NCBI GenBank assembly: GCA_964498015.1
Contig: CAZCFT010000045.1
Span: 1 to 20,145 of the forward strand
DNA: 20,145 nucleotides
Direction of reading: 5' to 3'
Source: CAWEZN01 sp964498015
GTDB taxonomy: Bacteria > Zixibacteria > MSB-5A5 > GN15 > PGXB01
Part shown: positions 6,948-14,663 of the stretch, piece after piece
Numbering within the stretch: position 1 is the first letter of the stretch
How the letters are laid out: each line of letters opens with the position of its first letter
The notes under the pieces: generated by a model
Databases searched by the model: none
What the model saw: only the letters and a program-made list of their open reading frames with translations
What the model was told of the DNA's origin: nothing
Program-made: the position numbers and the translations under genes

Positions 6948-8792
6948 CTACGCGGCGACAGGCGATGGAGTGTTGGCGGGTATTTCGGAATCCTGTGGCA
7001 GTTTCATCCGGCATTCCCCCCAGATACGATAAAGCTCATCTGGTCGCGTACTGCGATTAATTATATAATCAATGCGTCCCTGATTGACAACCGTCACTAA
7101 GGTCTCCAGTACAAGCGGGTCAAACGCCATTCCCATCTCATTTCTCATTACCTCCAGCGCCCTTTGAGAGGAAAAAGCTTCGCGATACGGCCTCTCAGAA
7201 GTAAGCGCATCAAATACATCAGCGACACATATGATTCGGGCGCCAAGCGGTATCAATTCCCCGGCCAGCCCGGCCGGATACCCTTTCCCATCGTAACGTT
7301 CGTGATGATACCTGATGAGAGGGACTATTTCCCAAGGGAATTTGATTCCAGACAGGCGCTGAATCCCGGCGTCGGGATGATTTTTTATTATCTCATACTC
7401 TTCATTGGTTAAACGTCCCTTCTTTTTTAGAACCGCATCAGGGACGTCAATTTTTCCTATGTCATGTAGTAGCGAACCGGCAACGATGGCCTTAATTTCT
7501 GCGTCGGGAAGATACAATTCTCTTGCGAGCGCCAGAGACAGTTTGGCAACTCGATCAGAGTGCCCTTTGGTGTAATGGTCTTTCTGATCGACTTTAAAAG
7601 CCATCGATTCAAAAATCCTAAGGTATAACTCCTCTATCGATTTGATTAGTTTCTCGGCCTTGCCCGCTTTTCCAGTCGCCTCAATCTGCGAAAAAATCTT
7701 TAGAGAACTCTCCAGCAATTGAAGCGCTTCCATTTGTCGCTCGGTCTGAAGAAAGAGGTGTCCTTTTTCATAGAGAATTTCCGCTTCAACGTACTGAAGC
7801 CCAATGTCCCGGCAAATCTCCAGAGCTTCGTTATATCGGCTCAGAGCGGCATCAAAATTTTTCTCGAGCAAGGCGATACGACCCGCCAATTTGAGAGTCT
7901 CCGCCAGCTGGCTGTTTTTCAATTTCCCCAAATTAAGATATTGGGTCGCATTATGGCAGTATCTCTTGGCTTCGTCGATTTCATTCCTCTTTATATAGAG
8001 GTCGGTTAGATTGATGCTGAGAATCAGACTTAACGGAGCATCTTTGATCGATTCGGAAACTCTGAGAGCAGATATGAAATTTTTCAAGGCCTGTTCGCAC
8101 TGATCCTGTTCCAGCAGAGTAATGCCGATGTTGTTGATCGTATATGCTGTTTTCCGGACTTCGTTTTCCCGTTCATACACTTCGCGGGAAATATTATAGC
8201 AATGGAGAGCCCCTTCCCAGTCCCCTTTCATATTCTTTATCGCGCCGAGATTATTATTGAGATCAGCAAACAGAATAGATTGCTTATCAGCAGAGGTCAT
8301 TTCTATTGCTTCATTGTATGCGACTTCAGCATCCTCAAATTCGCCCAGTTCAATATAAATAACCCCCAAATTCCGAAGGCTTCTGCATATCCCATGGGCA
8401 TCATTCAGCCGCCGGTAAACTGCCAGAGCCCGATGAACATGCCCGAGGGCGCTGTCCGGTTCTCCCTGCTTGGCCAAAAGCTGACCTATTTCCAGAAAAA
8501 TCTCAGCTCGTCGCGGTAGAGATGCCTTATCCTGATTGCATTGGAGAAGTTTCCGGTATTCCTCCACGGATTCTCCATATCTCCCCAGCTTGGCCAATGC
8601 CCGCGCCTTTTCACTATAGAGAAGATTCTGAATCTCGGATGATAAAGCTGGAAGAGCCTTGGACGTCCAAAGTTCTTCCAGCGTCGCCAGATAACTGAGC
8701 GCTCGTTCATAATTGAAACTGTCGTTAGCGCTCTTTGCCAGCTCCAGAAAGTTGTTCAGGGTTTCCGACCATTTTCCGCAAGTTTGTTGCAT
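6948..8792 (-). CDS. TPR-HD-GYP cyclic-di-GMP phosphodiesterase
   Basis: The 614-residue cytoplasmic protein has about eight tetratricopeptide repeats (about 22-385) followed by an HD-GYP domain (about 400-570). All catalytic signatures are intact: GHSDRV with H411, the HD pair H443/D444 with K447 in LLHDIGK, H472 in NHPDAG, then HHERYDGKGYP (496-506) with the GYP motif, and D525/D528 followed by RPYR (534-537). Such domains hydrolyse cyclic di-GMP to pGpG or GMP, usually to control motility, attachment or secretion. There is no receiver or sensor domain, so the TPR array probably receives the signal by protein contact. The upstream TPR gene is a colinear paralogue of its N-terminal half, 48 bases away, and the two are very likely co-transcribed. 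The ribosome site (AAAGG) is weak. Its end is convergent with the protease gene, only 35 bases apart. Confidence 0.92.
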   Translation of the reverse strand: MQQTCGKWSETLNNFLELAKSANDSFNYERALSYLATLEELWTSKALPALSSEIQNLLYSEKARALAKLGRYGESVEEYRKLLQCNQDKASLPRRAEIFLEIGQLLAKQGEPDSALGHVHRALAVYRRLNDAHGICRSLRNLGVIYIELGEFEDAEVAYNEAIEMTSADKQSILFADLNNNLGAIKNMKGDWEGALHCYNISREVYERENEVRKTAYTINNIGITLLEQDQCEQALKNFISALRVSESIKDAPLSLILSINLTDLYIKRNEIDEAKRYCHNATQYLNLGKLKNSQLAETLKLAGRIALLEKNFDAALSRYNEALEICRDIGLQYVEAEILYEKGHLFLQTERQMEALQLLESSLKIFSQIEATGKAGKAEKLIKSIEELYLRIFESMAFKVDQKDHYTKGHSDRVAKLSLALARELYLPDAEIKAIVAGSLLHDIGKIDVPDAVLKKKGRLTNEEYEIIKNHPDAGIQRLSGIKFPWEIVPLIRYHHERYDGKGYPAGLAGELIPLGARIICVADVFDALTSERPYREAFSSQRALEVMRNEMGMAFDPLVLETLVTVVNQGRIDYIINRSTRPDELYRIWGECRMKLPQDSEIPANTPSPVAA

Positions 8793-8840
8793 TTTATGAC
8801 CTTTGCAATCGCCGGCGGGAAATGCCTCGCCGTCGCGACA

Positions 8841-9938
8841 TTATTGTTTTCTTGACGCCCTGTCATTTGCGGATTCATCCAGAGCTCTTAGTTTCTCTAC
8901 GGCCTTTTTTATACCGCCGCCGCCTGTCTTCTTAAAGAGAGCCATCGCCGCCTCGAGTCGCGAACGGGCAATATGGGTCTCGCCGCCGTCAGCGGCAACC
9001 AAACCCCCCAGATACAGAATCTCCGCTTCATGCTGGGAGAGACTATGCTCCCGAGCCATATTCAGAGCCCGTTCGAGAATATTCTCAGAGTTCTTGAGGT
9101 CACCGAACCGCCGTCTGCAATCGGCATCGGTTATATCAAGGTCCACTTCAGCGGCGGGTGATTTGAGCGTGTCAAGAAGCTCTCTGGCCGACTTGATAAG
9201 AGACCTTGCCGCTATTAGATCGCCCACCTGGAGATGCATTTTGGCCATATTCTGATAGCAAAGCTCAACCAGATTAAGGTCCCGGCTTTCAAGCGCCAGC
9301 GCCAAAGCTTCTTCAAATGACGTCCTGGCATCCTGATATTGGCTCATTTCCATCTGCACCAGACCTATGTTATGGAGTACATACGCCTGCCTCATCTTGT
9401 TGCCCGAACGCCTGAAATCAGACAGGCAAAGTCGAAAAACATGTATCGATTCTTTCTGTTTTCCCTCGATCGATTTGATGGCGCCCTGGGTGTTAAGAAT
9501 CGTCGCACGCAATTGGAAATCTCCAGATTTGGTCGCCCAACCGATGGCTGTTTCGCAGAGAGTCTCGGACAGCGAAAATTCACCCAGTTGAAATTTCATA
9601 TTTGCCAGATTTCTTACTGATTCTGCCGCCCCGCGATAATTGCCTGTCTCCAGAAATATCGACTTCGCCTGCGTGTAAGCATCTTCAGCCCGGTCCCACT
9701 GACCGGTTTGCGTATAGACACGCCCCACTTCTTTCGATAGCTCGCCCTTAAGAGTCTTGTTGCATTCAGTCTCTTTCGATTTGAGAGCCTGATTGAGTAA
9801 CTGGAAGGCTACGGCGGTATTACCCTGCTTTAACCATTCTCTGGCCAGCTCCAGCAGATGATTACCGTCACTTATCACCTTTTCGATTCCTTTAAGTTCT
9901 GTAGTCTTCATGATATCTTTCCACATCAGGCTTGACAT
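8841..9938 (-). CDS. TPR protein, paralogue of the TPR half of the HD-GYP protein
   Basis: The 365-residue product consists almost entirely of tetratricopeptide-type helices (about 25-350) with no signal peptide and no catalytic domain. It is colinear with the TPR half of the next gene. Matching blocks include NLG/NLA followed by LGEF, LNNNLGAIKNMKG versus ILNTQGAIKSIEG, AYTINNIG versus AYVLHNIG, and EAEILY in both (304-309 here, 336-341 there). This indicates a tandem duplication in which one copy has, or lost, the HD-GYP output. It could compete for, or scaffold, the same partner. The start is uncertain: the ATG at 9938 lies 12 bases after the lipoprotein stop but lacks a ribosome site, whereas the ATG at 9911 has GGAAAG upstream and would shorten the protein by nine residues. 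Confidence 0.85.
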   Translation of the reverse strand: MSSLMWKDIMKTTELKGIEKVISDGNHLLELAREWLKQGNTAVAFQLLNQALKSKETECNKTLKGELSKEVGRVYTQTGQWDRAEDAYTQAKSIFLETGNYRGAAESVRNLANMKFQLGEFSLSETLCETAIGWATKSGDFQLRATILNTQGAIKSIEGKQKESIHVFRLCLSDFRRSGNKMRQAYVLHNIGLVQMEMSQYQDARTSFEEALALALESRDLNLVELCYQNMAKMHLQVGDLIAARSLIKSARELLDTLKSPAAEVDLDITDADCRRRFGDLKNSENILERALNMAREHSLSQHEAEILYLGGLVAADGGETHIARSRLEAAMALFKKTGGGGIKKAVEKLRALDESANDRASRKQ

Positions 9939-9950
9939 TTTCGGCCGGGG

Positions 9951-10490
9951 TTACCTGTTGTCCGAAATCAGGGCATACGCCGAGAAGTGTTCCACAAAAC
10001 CCATAACCGTTTTATTGATTCTGTCAAGCACGCAGGGCATACTGTTCCATTGGCCGGTAATTTCATTAAACCAGGCTATGGTGATATGGGACTCATCAAT
10101 GCCGGTCAGATCGGCATCCCGGTAACTCATTACTACCTTGACCGGAACGTTAAATCTGAGACCGTCAGTTCCAAAATGATTTTCAAACACCGCCACATCA
10201 GGAATATTGATAAAAATCAGGGTGTCTGCAGGAAGGGCATTCGGCGGGAATGTCAGTTCCACATCAAGCAAAGATATGACTCCGCCCCCGGCGGCTGTGA
10301 AAACAGTATCGGCATAGGCCGAACTGCCCAACAGTTTGTGTGCTGTCACGTTTCTCTTAAGAATAACGGTCTGGTTGGACTGGACACTCTGAGTCGGAAT
10401 GCGGGAACATCCGATTAATTCTATAAGCAGAATGACCGCCACGATTAAGACCGCCCCCGTCAGCAGATGGTTGCGTTTTGGTTTAAACAT
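9951..10490 (-). CDS. ZU5-like domain lipoprotein
   Basis: The 179-residue product has a basic N-terminus, a hydrophobic stretch and the lipobox LIGC with Cys28 as the lipidation site, so it is probably anchored in the cytoplasmic or outer membrane and faces the periplasm or surface. Residues about 64-175 resemble the ZU5-like beta-sandwich of bacterial lipoproteins: AAGGGVISLLDVELTFPPNAL, then DTLIFINI, and the tail GFVEHFSAYALI that is typical of these domains. ZU5 domains usually mediate protein contact or processing. It is the first gene of an apparent three-gene group with the two TPR genes (gaps of 12 and 48 bases), so an envelope sensor feeding the HD-GYP enzyme is plausible but unproven. 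The ribosome site GGAG/GAGG precedes the ATG. Confidence 0.8.
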   Translation of the reverse strand: MFKPKRNHLLTGAVLIVAVILLIELIGCSRIPTQSVQSNQTVILKRNVTAHKLLGSSAYADTVFTAAGGGVISLLDVELTFPPNALPADTLIFINIPDVAVFENHFGTDGLRFNVPVKVVMSYRDADLTGIDESHITIAWFNEITGQWNSMPCVLDRINKTVMGFVEHFSAYALISDNR

Positions 10491-10523
10491 TAATCCTCTC
10501 TCCTTTCTGAAATTTCATTACCT

Positions 10524-10552
10524 TTAATCAAACTGAAGAGAGATTAATCAAA
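10524..10552 (-). promoter_or_regulatory. Direct repeats upstream of the lipoprotein gene
   Basis: The 9-mer TTAATCAAA occurs at 10524-10532 and again at 10544-10552, exactly 20 bases apart (two helical turns). The repeats lie 34-62 bases upstream of the lipoprotein start codon. That phasing fits a dimeric regulator binding one face of the DNA, or overlap with a promoter. I found no -24/-12 promoter in 10491-10770, although a sigma-54 activator gene ends at its far side. The remainder of this gap holds no ORF. Confidence 0.35.
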
Positions 10553-10770
10553 TTGCATGCCGGAAAGGGGCGGCAAAGATGGAATTGATTAGCCCATAAT
10601 AGATTACGGCCCGTGACAGTGGAGCCGACCACATTTTGCCGATGGGGCTTAAGGGCTGATGCGGTTTGTTTCGTACCAACCTGCCCTGAAAAAAAGACAA
10701 TTTCTATTTATAATCTGAAGTCTGAGACGCTCTTAAACCAATATATCCGATTGGAACATTTTGTGCCGGC

Positions 10771-12162
10771 TTAATCGGATGATTGACGCTTATTTGCCAA
10801 CCCGTTCTCGTCCATAATCCTGCGAAGCCGGGCGCGCGATATACCCAGAAGTTGAGCGGCCTGAGTACGATTCCATCCCACCATATTCAATATTTCAGCG
10901 ATGATCTGCCTTTCGATCGCCTTCAAGGTTATCCCCTGATCTGGAATCTCTATCATTATCTTCTTTCTTTCACGCGCCGTAACTCGGCCATTCTTGATAG
11001 CATCCGTTATCTGTCTCTGCGTAATCTCATCACTTGTCGCAAGTAAGACCGCTCTTTCCATAACATTACGCAATTCGCGAATATTGCCGGGCCAACTGTG
11101 ATTCTGCAACGCCCCAATGGCGCCGTCGTTGATGCTGAAAGTCTGTCGGTTATACAGCGTGCAATAGAAATTGAAATTATGCCGCGCCAGGTCGGGGATA
11201 TCTTCTTTTCTCTCGCGTAATGGCGGAAGATGAATGGCGATCAGGTTTAGGCGAAAAAGCAGGTCTTCCCGGAATCTGCGCTGATAGACCGCCTGCTCCA
11301 AATTAATATTAGTAGCCGCCAGCACTCGCACATTAATATCTGTTTCCTCCACCGTGCCGAGCGCCCGAAGCTTCCTGCTCTCCAGAATTTTGAGCAACTT
11401 TGCCTGCGCCGGAATTGTAAGATTGCCTATTTCATCAAGAAAAATAGTCCCATCAGAGGCAAACTCAAAAAGGCCGGTCTTGTCATTTTTGGCATCGGTG
11501 AATGCTCCCTTCTTGTGTCCGAAAAGCTCCGATTCGAATAGTTCATCCGGAATCGCCGAACAGTTCACCTCAATGAAATTCCTGTCCTTTCTCACCCCGC
11601 TATAATGAAGCACTTTGGCCAGAAGGTCTTTGCCCGTGCCGGTCTCGCCGAATATGATGGCATTGGGATAGTCAACTTCACTCAGATGCTCCACCATCTT
11701 CTTTATCTCTGCGATTCTTGGAGAATGTCCTATCAAAGACGCCGACGAAAAAATACTGGTATTAACAGGCTCTCCCTTTTCCGCTTTCTTCTTGCCACAA
11801 TTGACAAAAGCCTCAATACGGGTCAGGTATTGCTCTTTATTGACTATCTCGGCCACTCCCATCTGCGCCACCCGGGCAGTTTCCTCGGTTGAAGAAAATT
11901 CAGCGATCCCAACAATGCGAAGTTTATTGAAGCTTTTCGCCAGTTGCAAGAGAAACTCCGGTCTGTTGAATTCTGCCTTCTCGAGATCAACATAAGCTGT
12001 TTCGGCAGTACATTCAACTTCAGGTACCACCGGCGTCCTGTAAATGGCGATCTCCTCTTTCGAAATTGGAGTTTGACGGCCGGATTTCTCTATGTCTTGC
12101 ACTCCACCGGCTGGCAGACATGAAAATAATCTCTCGCCGAAAATCAGAACCTTAGAGGGCAT
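10771..12162 (-). CDS. Sigma-54 activator with degenerate receiver (GAFTDA type)
   Basis: This 463-residue NtrC-class activator has an N-terminal receiver-like domain (about 1-122), an AAA+ domain (about 137-370) and a Fis-type helix-turn-helix (about 420-455). The receiver keeps the strand pattern and a Lys (NKEQ near 109) but lacks the N-terminal acidic pair, and its third strand reads AYVDLEKAEFN, so normal phosphorylation is doubtful. Walker A is GETGTGKD (172-179), Walker B TIFLDE (239-244), and the arginine-finger region FREDLLFRL is at 297-305. The loop that contacts sigma-54 is GAFTDA (219-224) rather than GAFTGA, a variant I recall from some NtrC-like proteins. I chose the ATG at 12162, with GGAG 7 bases upstream, over a TTG at 12192 that lacks support. 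It is divergent from the RNase R operon and upstream of the lipoprotein-TPR-HD-GYP group, either of which it could control. Confidence 0.9.
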   Translation of the reverse strand: MPSKVLIFGERLFSCLPAGGVQDIEKSGRQTPISKEEIAIYRTPVVPEVECTAETAYVDLEKAEFNRPEFLLQLAKSFNKLRIVGIAEFSSTEETARVAQMGVAEIVNKEQYLTRIEAFVNCGKKKAEKGEPVNTSIFSSASLIGHSPRIAEIKKMVEHLSEVDYPNAIIFGETGTGKDLLAKVLHYSGVRKDRNFIEVNCSAIPDELFESELFGHKKGAFTDAKNDKTGLFEFASDGTIFLDEIGNLTIPAQAKLLKILESRKLRALGTVEETDINVRVLAATNINLEQAVYQRRFREDLLFRLNLIAIHLPPLRERKEDIPDLARHNFNFYCTLYNRQTFSINDGAIGALQNHSWPGNIRELRNVMERAVLLATSDEITQRQITDAIKNGRVTARERKKIMIEIPDQGITLKAIERQIIAEILNMVGWNRTQAAQLLGISRARLRRIMDENGLANKRQSSD

Positions 12163-12316
12163 AAAATTGCTCCATAACCTGATTATCGACAATTGGATTA
12201 GGGATTTGAGGAAGGGGCATCTTCATCGTGTGCCCGATAGACGTACTGAGAGTTTCCCACAAGTACTCCGCTCGGCGGATTTTCTGAAGAGGTTGTCCCA
12301 TAAGTCCATTCTGTTT

Positions 12317-12357
12317 CGGCAGGTCCTTCTCCGACGAAGTCGGAGTGAGACCTGCCG
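12317..12357. repeat. Long bipartite palindrome
   Basis: CGGCAGGTC (12317-12325) pairs with GACCTGCCG (12349-12357). Inside, CTCCGAC (12329-12335) pairs with GTCGGAG (12339-12345) around a GAA loop. The two stems are separated by a symmetric 3-base internal loop. All 16 pairs are Watson-Crick. There is no T-tract, so it is not a simple terminator. A dispersed repeat or a structured RNA element is likely. Confidence 0.6.
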
Positions 12358-12444
12358 ATTTGCAACTTTTTGAACGTCAATATTGGGAATAGCCTCCCGG
12401 GGCCAACCTATACAGAACCACCTATAAGAACCATATTTTGATTC

Positions 12445-12461
12445 TCTGCCATATTGGCAGA
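12445..12461 (+). promoter_or_regulatory. 17-bp dyad upstream of RNase R, candidate operator
   Basis: TCTGCCA-TAT-TGGCAGA is a perfect 7-3-7 inverted repeat. Its centre is 62-63 bases upstream of the RNase R start codon and about 27 bases before the candidate -35 box, a position typical of class I activator sites. It lies in a divergent region flanked by a regulator gene. No binding protein is identified. Confidence 0.4.
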
Positions 12462-12479
12462 AATTTGTCATTTTTTGTA

Positions 12480-12508
12480 TTGACTTGGCCGATAAAAAGC
12501 TCTAAATA
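12480..12508 (+). promoter_or_regulatory. Candidate promoter giving a very short or absent 5' leader for RNase R
   Basis: TTGACT (12480-12485, 5 of 6 to consensus) is followed after exactly 17 bases by TAAATA (12503-12508, only 3 of 6). The predicted transcript start falls at about 12514-12516, at the ATG itself. No purine-rich ribosome site lies before that ATG, which agrees with a leaderless transcript, but the weak -10 box keeps this tentative. Confidence 0.4.
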
Positions 12509-12515
12509 GACAGTT

Positions 12516-14663
12516 ATGAACATTACAGAACATTTCGTAATCGATTATCTCGCTTGCAAGGCGGGGCGGCCGCTCAAGTTGAAAGAGTTGGCCAAAGAAC
12601 TTGGAGTGTCTGAAAAGGATTATCAGGCATTCAGAAATTTGGTGAAAAAGCTGATTGATTCCGGGCAACTGGTCAAACTCAGACGGAATCGGCTGGGGGC
12701 GCCATCGGAACTGAATTTGGCAGTCGGCCAGATTTCGATATTAAAGGGCGGGTATGGGTCTGTCCAGACCGAATCGGGCAAGCCGGCGCTAATTCAGCCG
12801 GACGATACACTCACCGCGCTTGATGGCGACAAAGTAATGGTGCGGGTGGGAACGCGTGTCGAGGAAGAGCTGTATGGCAAAGTGATCAAGGTTCTCGAAC
12901 GCTCAGGGAGAAGTATTCTGGGGATATTTCGCGCGGGGAAGCATTTTCATTTTGTCATTCCTGACAGCAAAAAAATCCGCCGCGATATCTATATTCCCGA
13001 GCGGCTGGCGATGAAAGCTATCGACGGCGAGCGGGTGGCGGTGAAAATCACGCAGTGGGACGATGCACTGGGAAATCCCGAAGGGGAAGTGATTGAACGT
13101 ATCGGGCGTCCGGGGGATCCGGGAGTTGATCTATTGACGGTTATCAGAAATTACAATTTCCCCGAGGAGTTCCCCCGCAAGGTAATTGAAGATGCGGAAA
13201 GAGCGGCGGAGTATTTCAGCGAGGCGGAGATTGTCGGAAGGCGGGATTTCAGTAAGGATGTTATATATACAGTCGATCCGCTTGACGCCAAAGATCACGA
13301 CGATGCAATCTCGGTGGAGAAGCGTGATCATGGGTATCGTCTGGGGGTCTATATCGCGGATGTATCGCACTATGTTCGGGATGGAACGGTATTGGATCGC
13401 GAGGCGTTCGAGCGGGGAAATTCGGTATACCTGCCGGGTCAAGTGATACCAATGTTACCGGAGAAACTCTCCAATGATTTATGCTCGCTAAAGCCGAATC
13501 GCAAGCGGCTCGTTTATGCGGCGTTGATAAATTTCGACCGCTCCGGCAATATGCTCAATTGGGAAATCACGGACGGCGTGATAAAATCGCGGGCAAAACT
13601 AACCTATGAGGAGGTGCAGGAGTATTTCAATACCGGCAACGCTTCCGATAGTGTCGGCAAAGTAGCGGAGAGTCTCACTCTGGCACGCGAGCTCGCTTCA
13701 ATACTACAGAAAAAGCGGATGGCGGAGGGGTCGCTCGATTTTGATCTTCCCGAGGCAAAAATAATTCTGAACAGCAAGGGGGAAATTGTCGAGATCGGCA
13801 GTCGAATACGGCTTGAATCGCATAGATTAATTGAAGAATTCATGCTGGCGGCGAATAAGGCGGTCGCTTTGCATGTCTTTAGAATGGGACAGAAATTTTT
13901 GTATCGCGTGCATGACAAACCGGATATGGAGAAGCTGGAGGCGTTTTCCTATCTGGTTTCTACTCTCGGGTACAGTTTTCCCGTCTCGGAGAATATGAAG
14001 CCGATCCAGTTTTCGCGATTTCTATTGAGGCTCAAAGGGAAACCGGAAGAGGAATTTTTGAACGAACTGATGTTACGTTCAATGAAAAAGGCAGTGTATC
14101 AGCCTCAAAATATCGGACATTTTGGGCTGGCCTTCACGCATTACACGCATTTTACCTCGCCTATCAGGCGGTATCCCGATTTGATGGTGCATCGTCTCCT
14201 CAAGAAACTAAAAGGCGGCCGGTATCCGGAAAAATTGAATAGGAGCCTTGATTCGGCGCTTACTAACATCGGCAAGCATTGCTCCGACACCGAGCGTACC
14301 GCTGAGGCTGCCGAGCGGGATGCAATAAAAATCAAGCAGGCGGCCTATATGGCGGAGCGGGTCGGAGAGGAATTTAGGGGAGTGATATCCGGAATATTAA
14401 ATTTCGGATTTTTTGTTCGCCTTGGGGAAACAGGCGCCGAGGGTATGGTGCGTCTTTCAACCCTTGACGATGATTACTACAAGTACGACGAAAAGCATTT
14501 TCGTCTGGTAGGGAAACGTCAGGGAAGAGTTTTTCGTCTCGGCGATCCGGTCGAGGTCGGAATTCTCTCGGCGGATAAAATCAGGAATGAAATCAATCTC
14601 TATTTGATCGACCGGGGGAAAGAGCCGAAGGGTTCGCGCAAGAAGAGGTCGCGCAAGAGATGA
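12516..14663 (+). CDS. rnr: Ribonuclease R (3'-5' exoribonuclease)
   Basis: The 715-residue product has the full RNase II/R layout: an N-terminal winged-helix region (about 1-66), cold-shock-type OB domains (about 70-200), the RNB catalytic domain (about 235-580), a C-terminal S1 domain (about 617-699) and a Lys/Arg-rich tail ending GSRKKRSRKR. The active-site signature DPLDAKDHDDA starts at Asp254; D254, D260, D262 and D263 are the four magnesium-binding aspartates of the family. The N-terminal helix-turn-helix and basic tail favour RNase R over RNase II. It degrades structured RNA processively from the 3' end. The ATG lacks a ribosome site and has a candidate promoter directly in front. Its stop overlaps the next start as ATGA, making it the first gene of an unusual operon with an activator and envelope genes. 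Confidence 0.95.
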   Translation: MNITEHFVIDYLACKAGRPLKLKELAKELGVSEKDYQAFRNLVKKLIDSGQLVKLRRNRLGAPSELNLAVGQISILKGGYGSVQTESGKPALIQPDDTLTALDGDKVMVRVGTRVEEELYGKVIKVLERSGRSILGIFRAGKHFHFVIPDSKKIRRDIYIPERLAMKAIDGERVAVKITQWDDALGNPEGEVIERIGRPGDPGVDLLTVIRNYNFPEEFPRKVIEDAERAAEYFSEAEIVGRRDFSKDVIYTVDPLDAKDHDDAISVEKRDHGYRLGVYIADVSHYVRDGTVLDREAFERGNSVYLPGQVIPMLPEKLSNDLCSLKPNRKRLVYAALINFDRSGNMLNWEITDGVIKSRAKLTYEEVQEYFNTGNASDSVGKVAESLTLARELASILQKKRMAEGSLDFDLPEAKIILNSKGEIVEIGSRIRLESHRLIEEFMLAANKAVALHVFRMGQKFLYRVHDKPDMEKLEAFSYLVSTLGYSFPVSENMKPIQFSRFLLRLKGKPEEEFLNELMLRSMKKAVYQPQNIGHFGLAFTHYTHFTSPIRRYPDLMVHRLLKKLKGGRYPEKLNRSLDSALTNIGKHCSDTERTAEAAERDAIKIKQAAYMAERVGEEFRGVISGILNFGFFVRLGETGAEGMVRLSTLDDDYYKYDEKHFRLVGKRQGRVFRLGDPVEVGILSADKIRNEINLYLIDRGKEPKGSRKKRSRKR

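Larger units (their letters stand above)
12163..12515. other. Divergent regulatory region between two sigma-54 activator operons
   Basis: There is no credible gene here. Frames covering 12198-12471 on the minus strand are Arg/Ser-rich, overlap one another and run through a palindrome, so they look like translated repeat DNA. Between about 12220 and 12425 the sequence has the feel of a dispersed intergenic element. To its right come a 17-bp dyad (12445-12461) and a candidate promoter (12480-12508) for RNase R. Confidence 0.55.

Noticed and set aside
10681..10770. Possible terminator for the GAFTDA activator gene
   Set aside because: CCAAT/ATTGG is a short A/T-rich stem, and the run of T lies too far from it to act as one unit.
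12455..12470. Possible sigma-54 promoter (TGGCAG, TGTCA) before RNase R
   Set aside because: The -12 element lacks the essential GC. The TGGCAGA half is explained by the perfect dyad at 12445-12461.
12198..12471. Two overlapping minus-strand frames of 60 and 82 codons
   Set aside because: Both cross the long palindrome, are Arg/Ser-rich, and overlap each other, which suggests repeat DNA rather than a gene.
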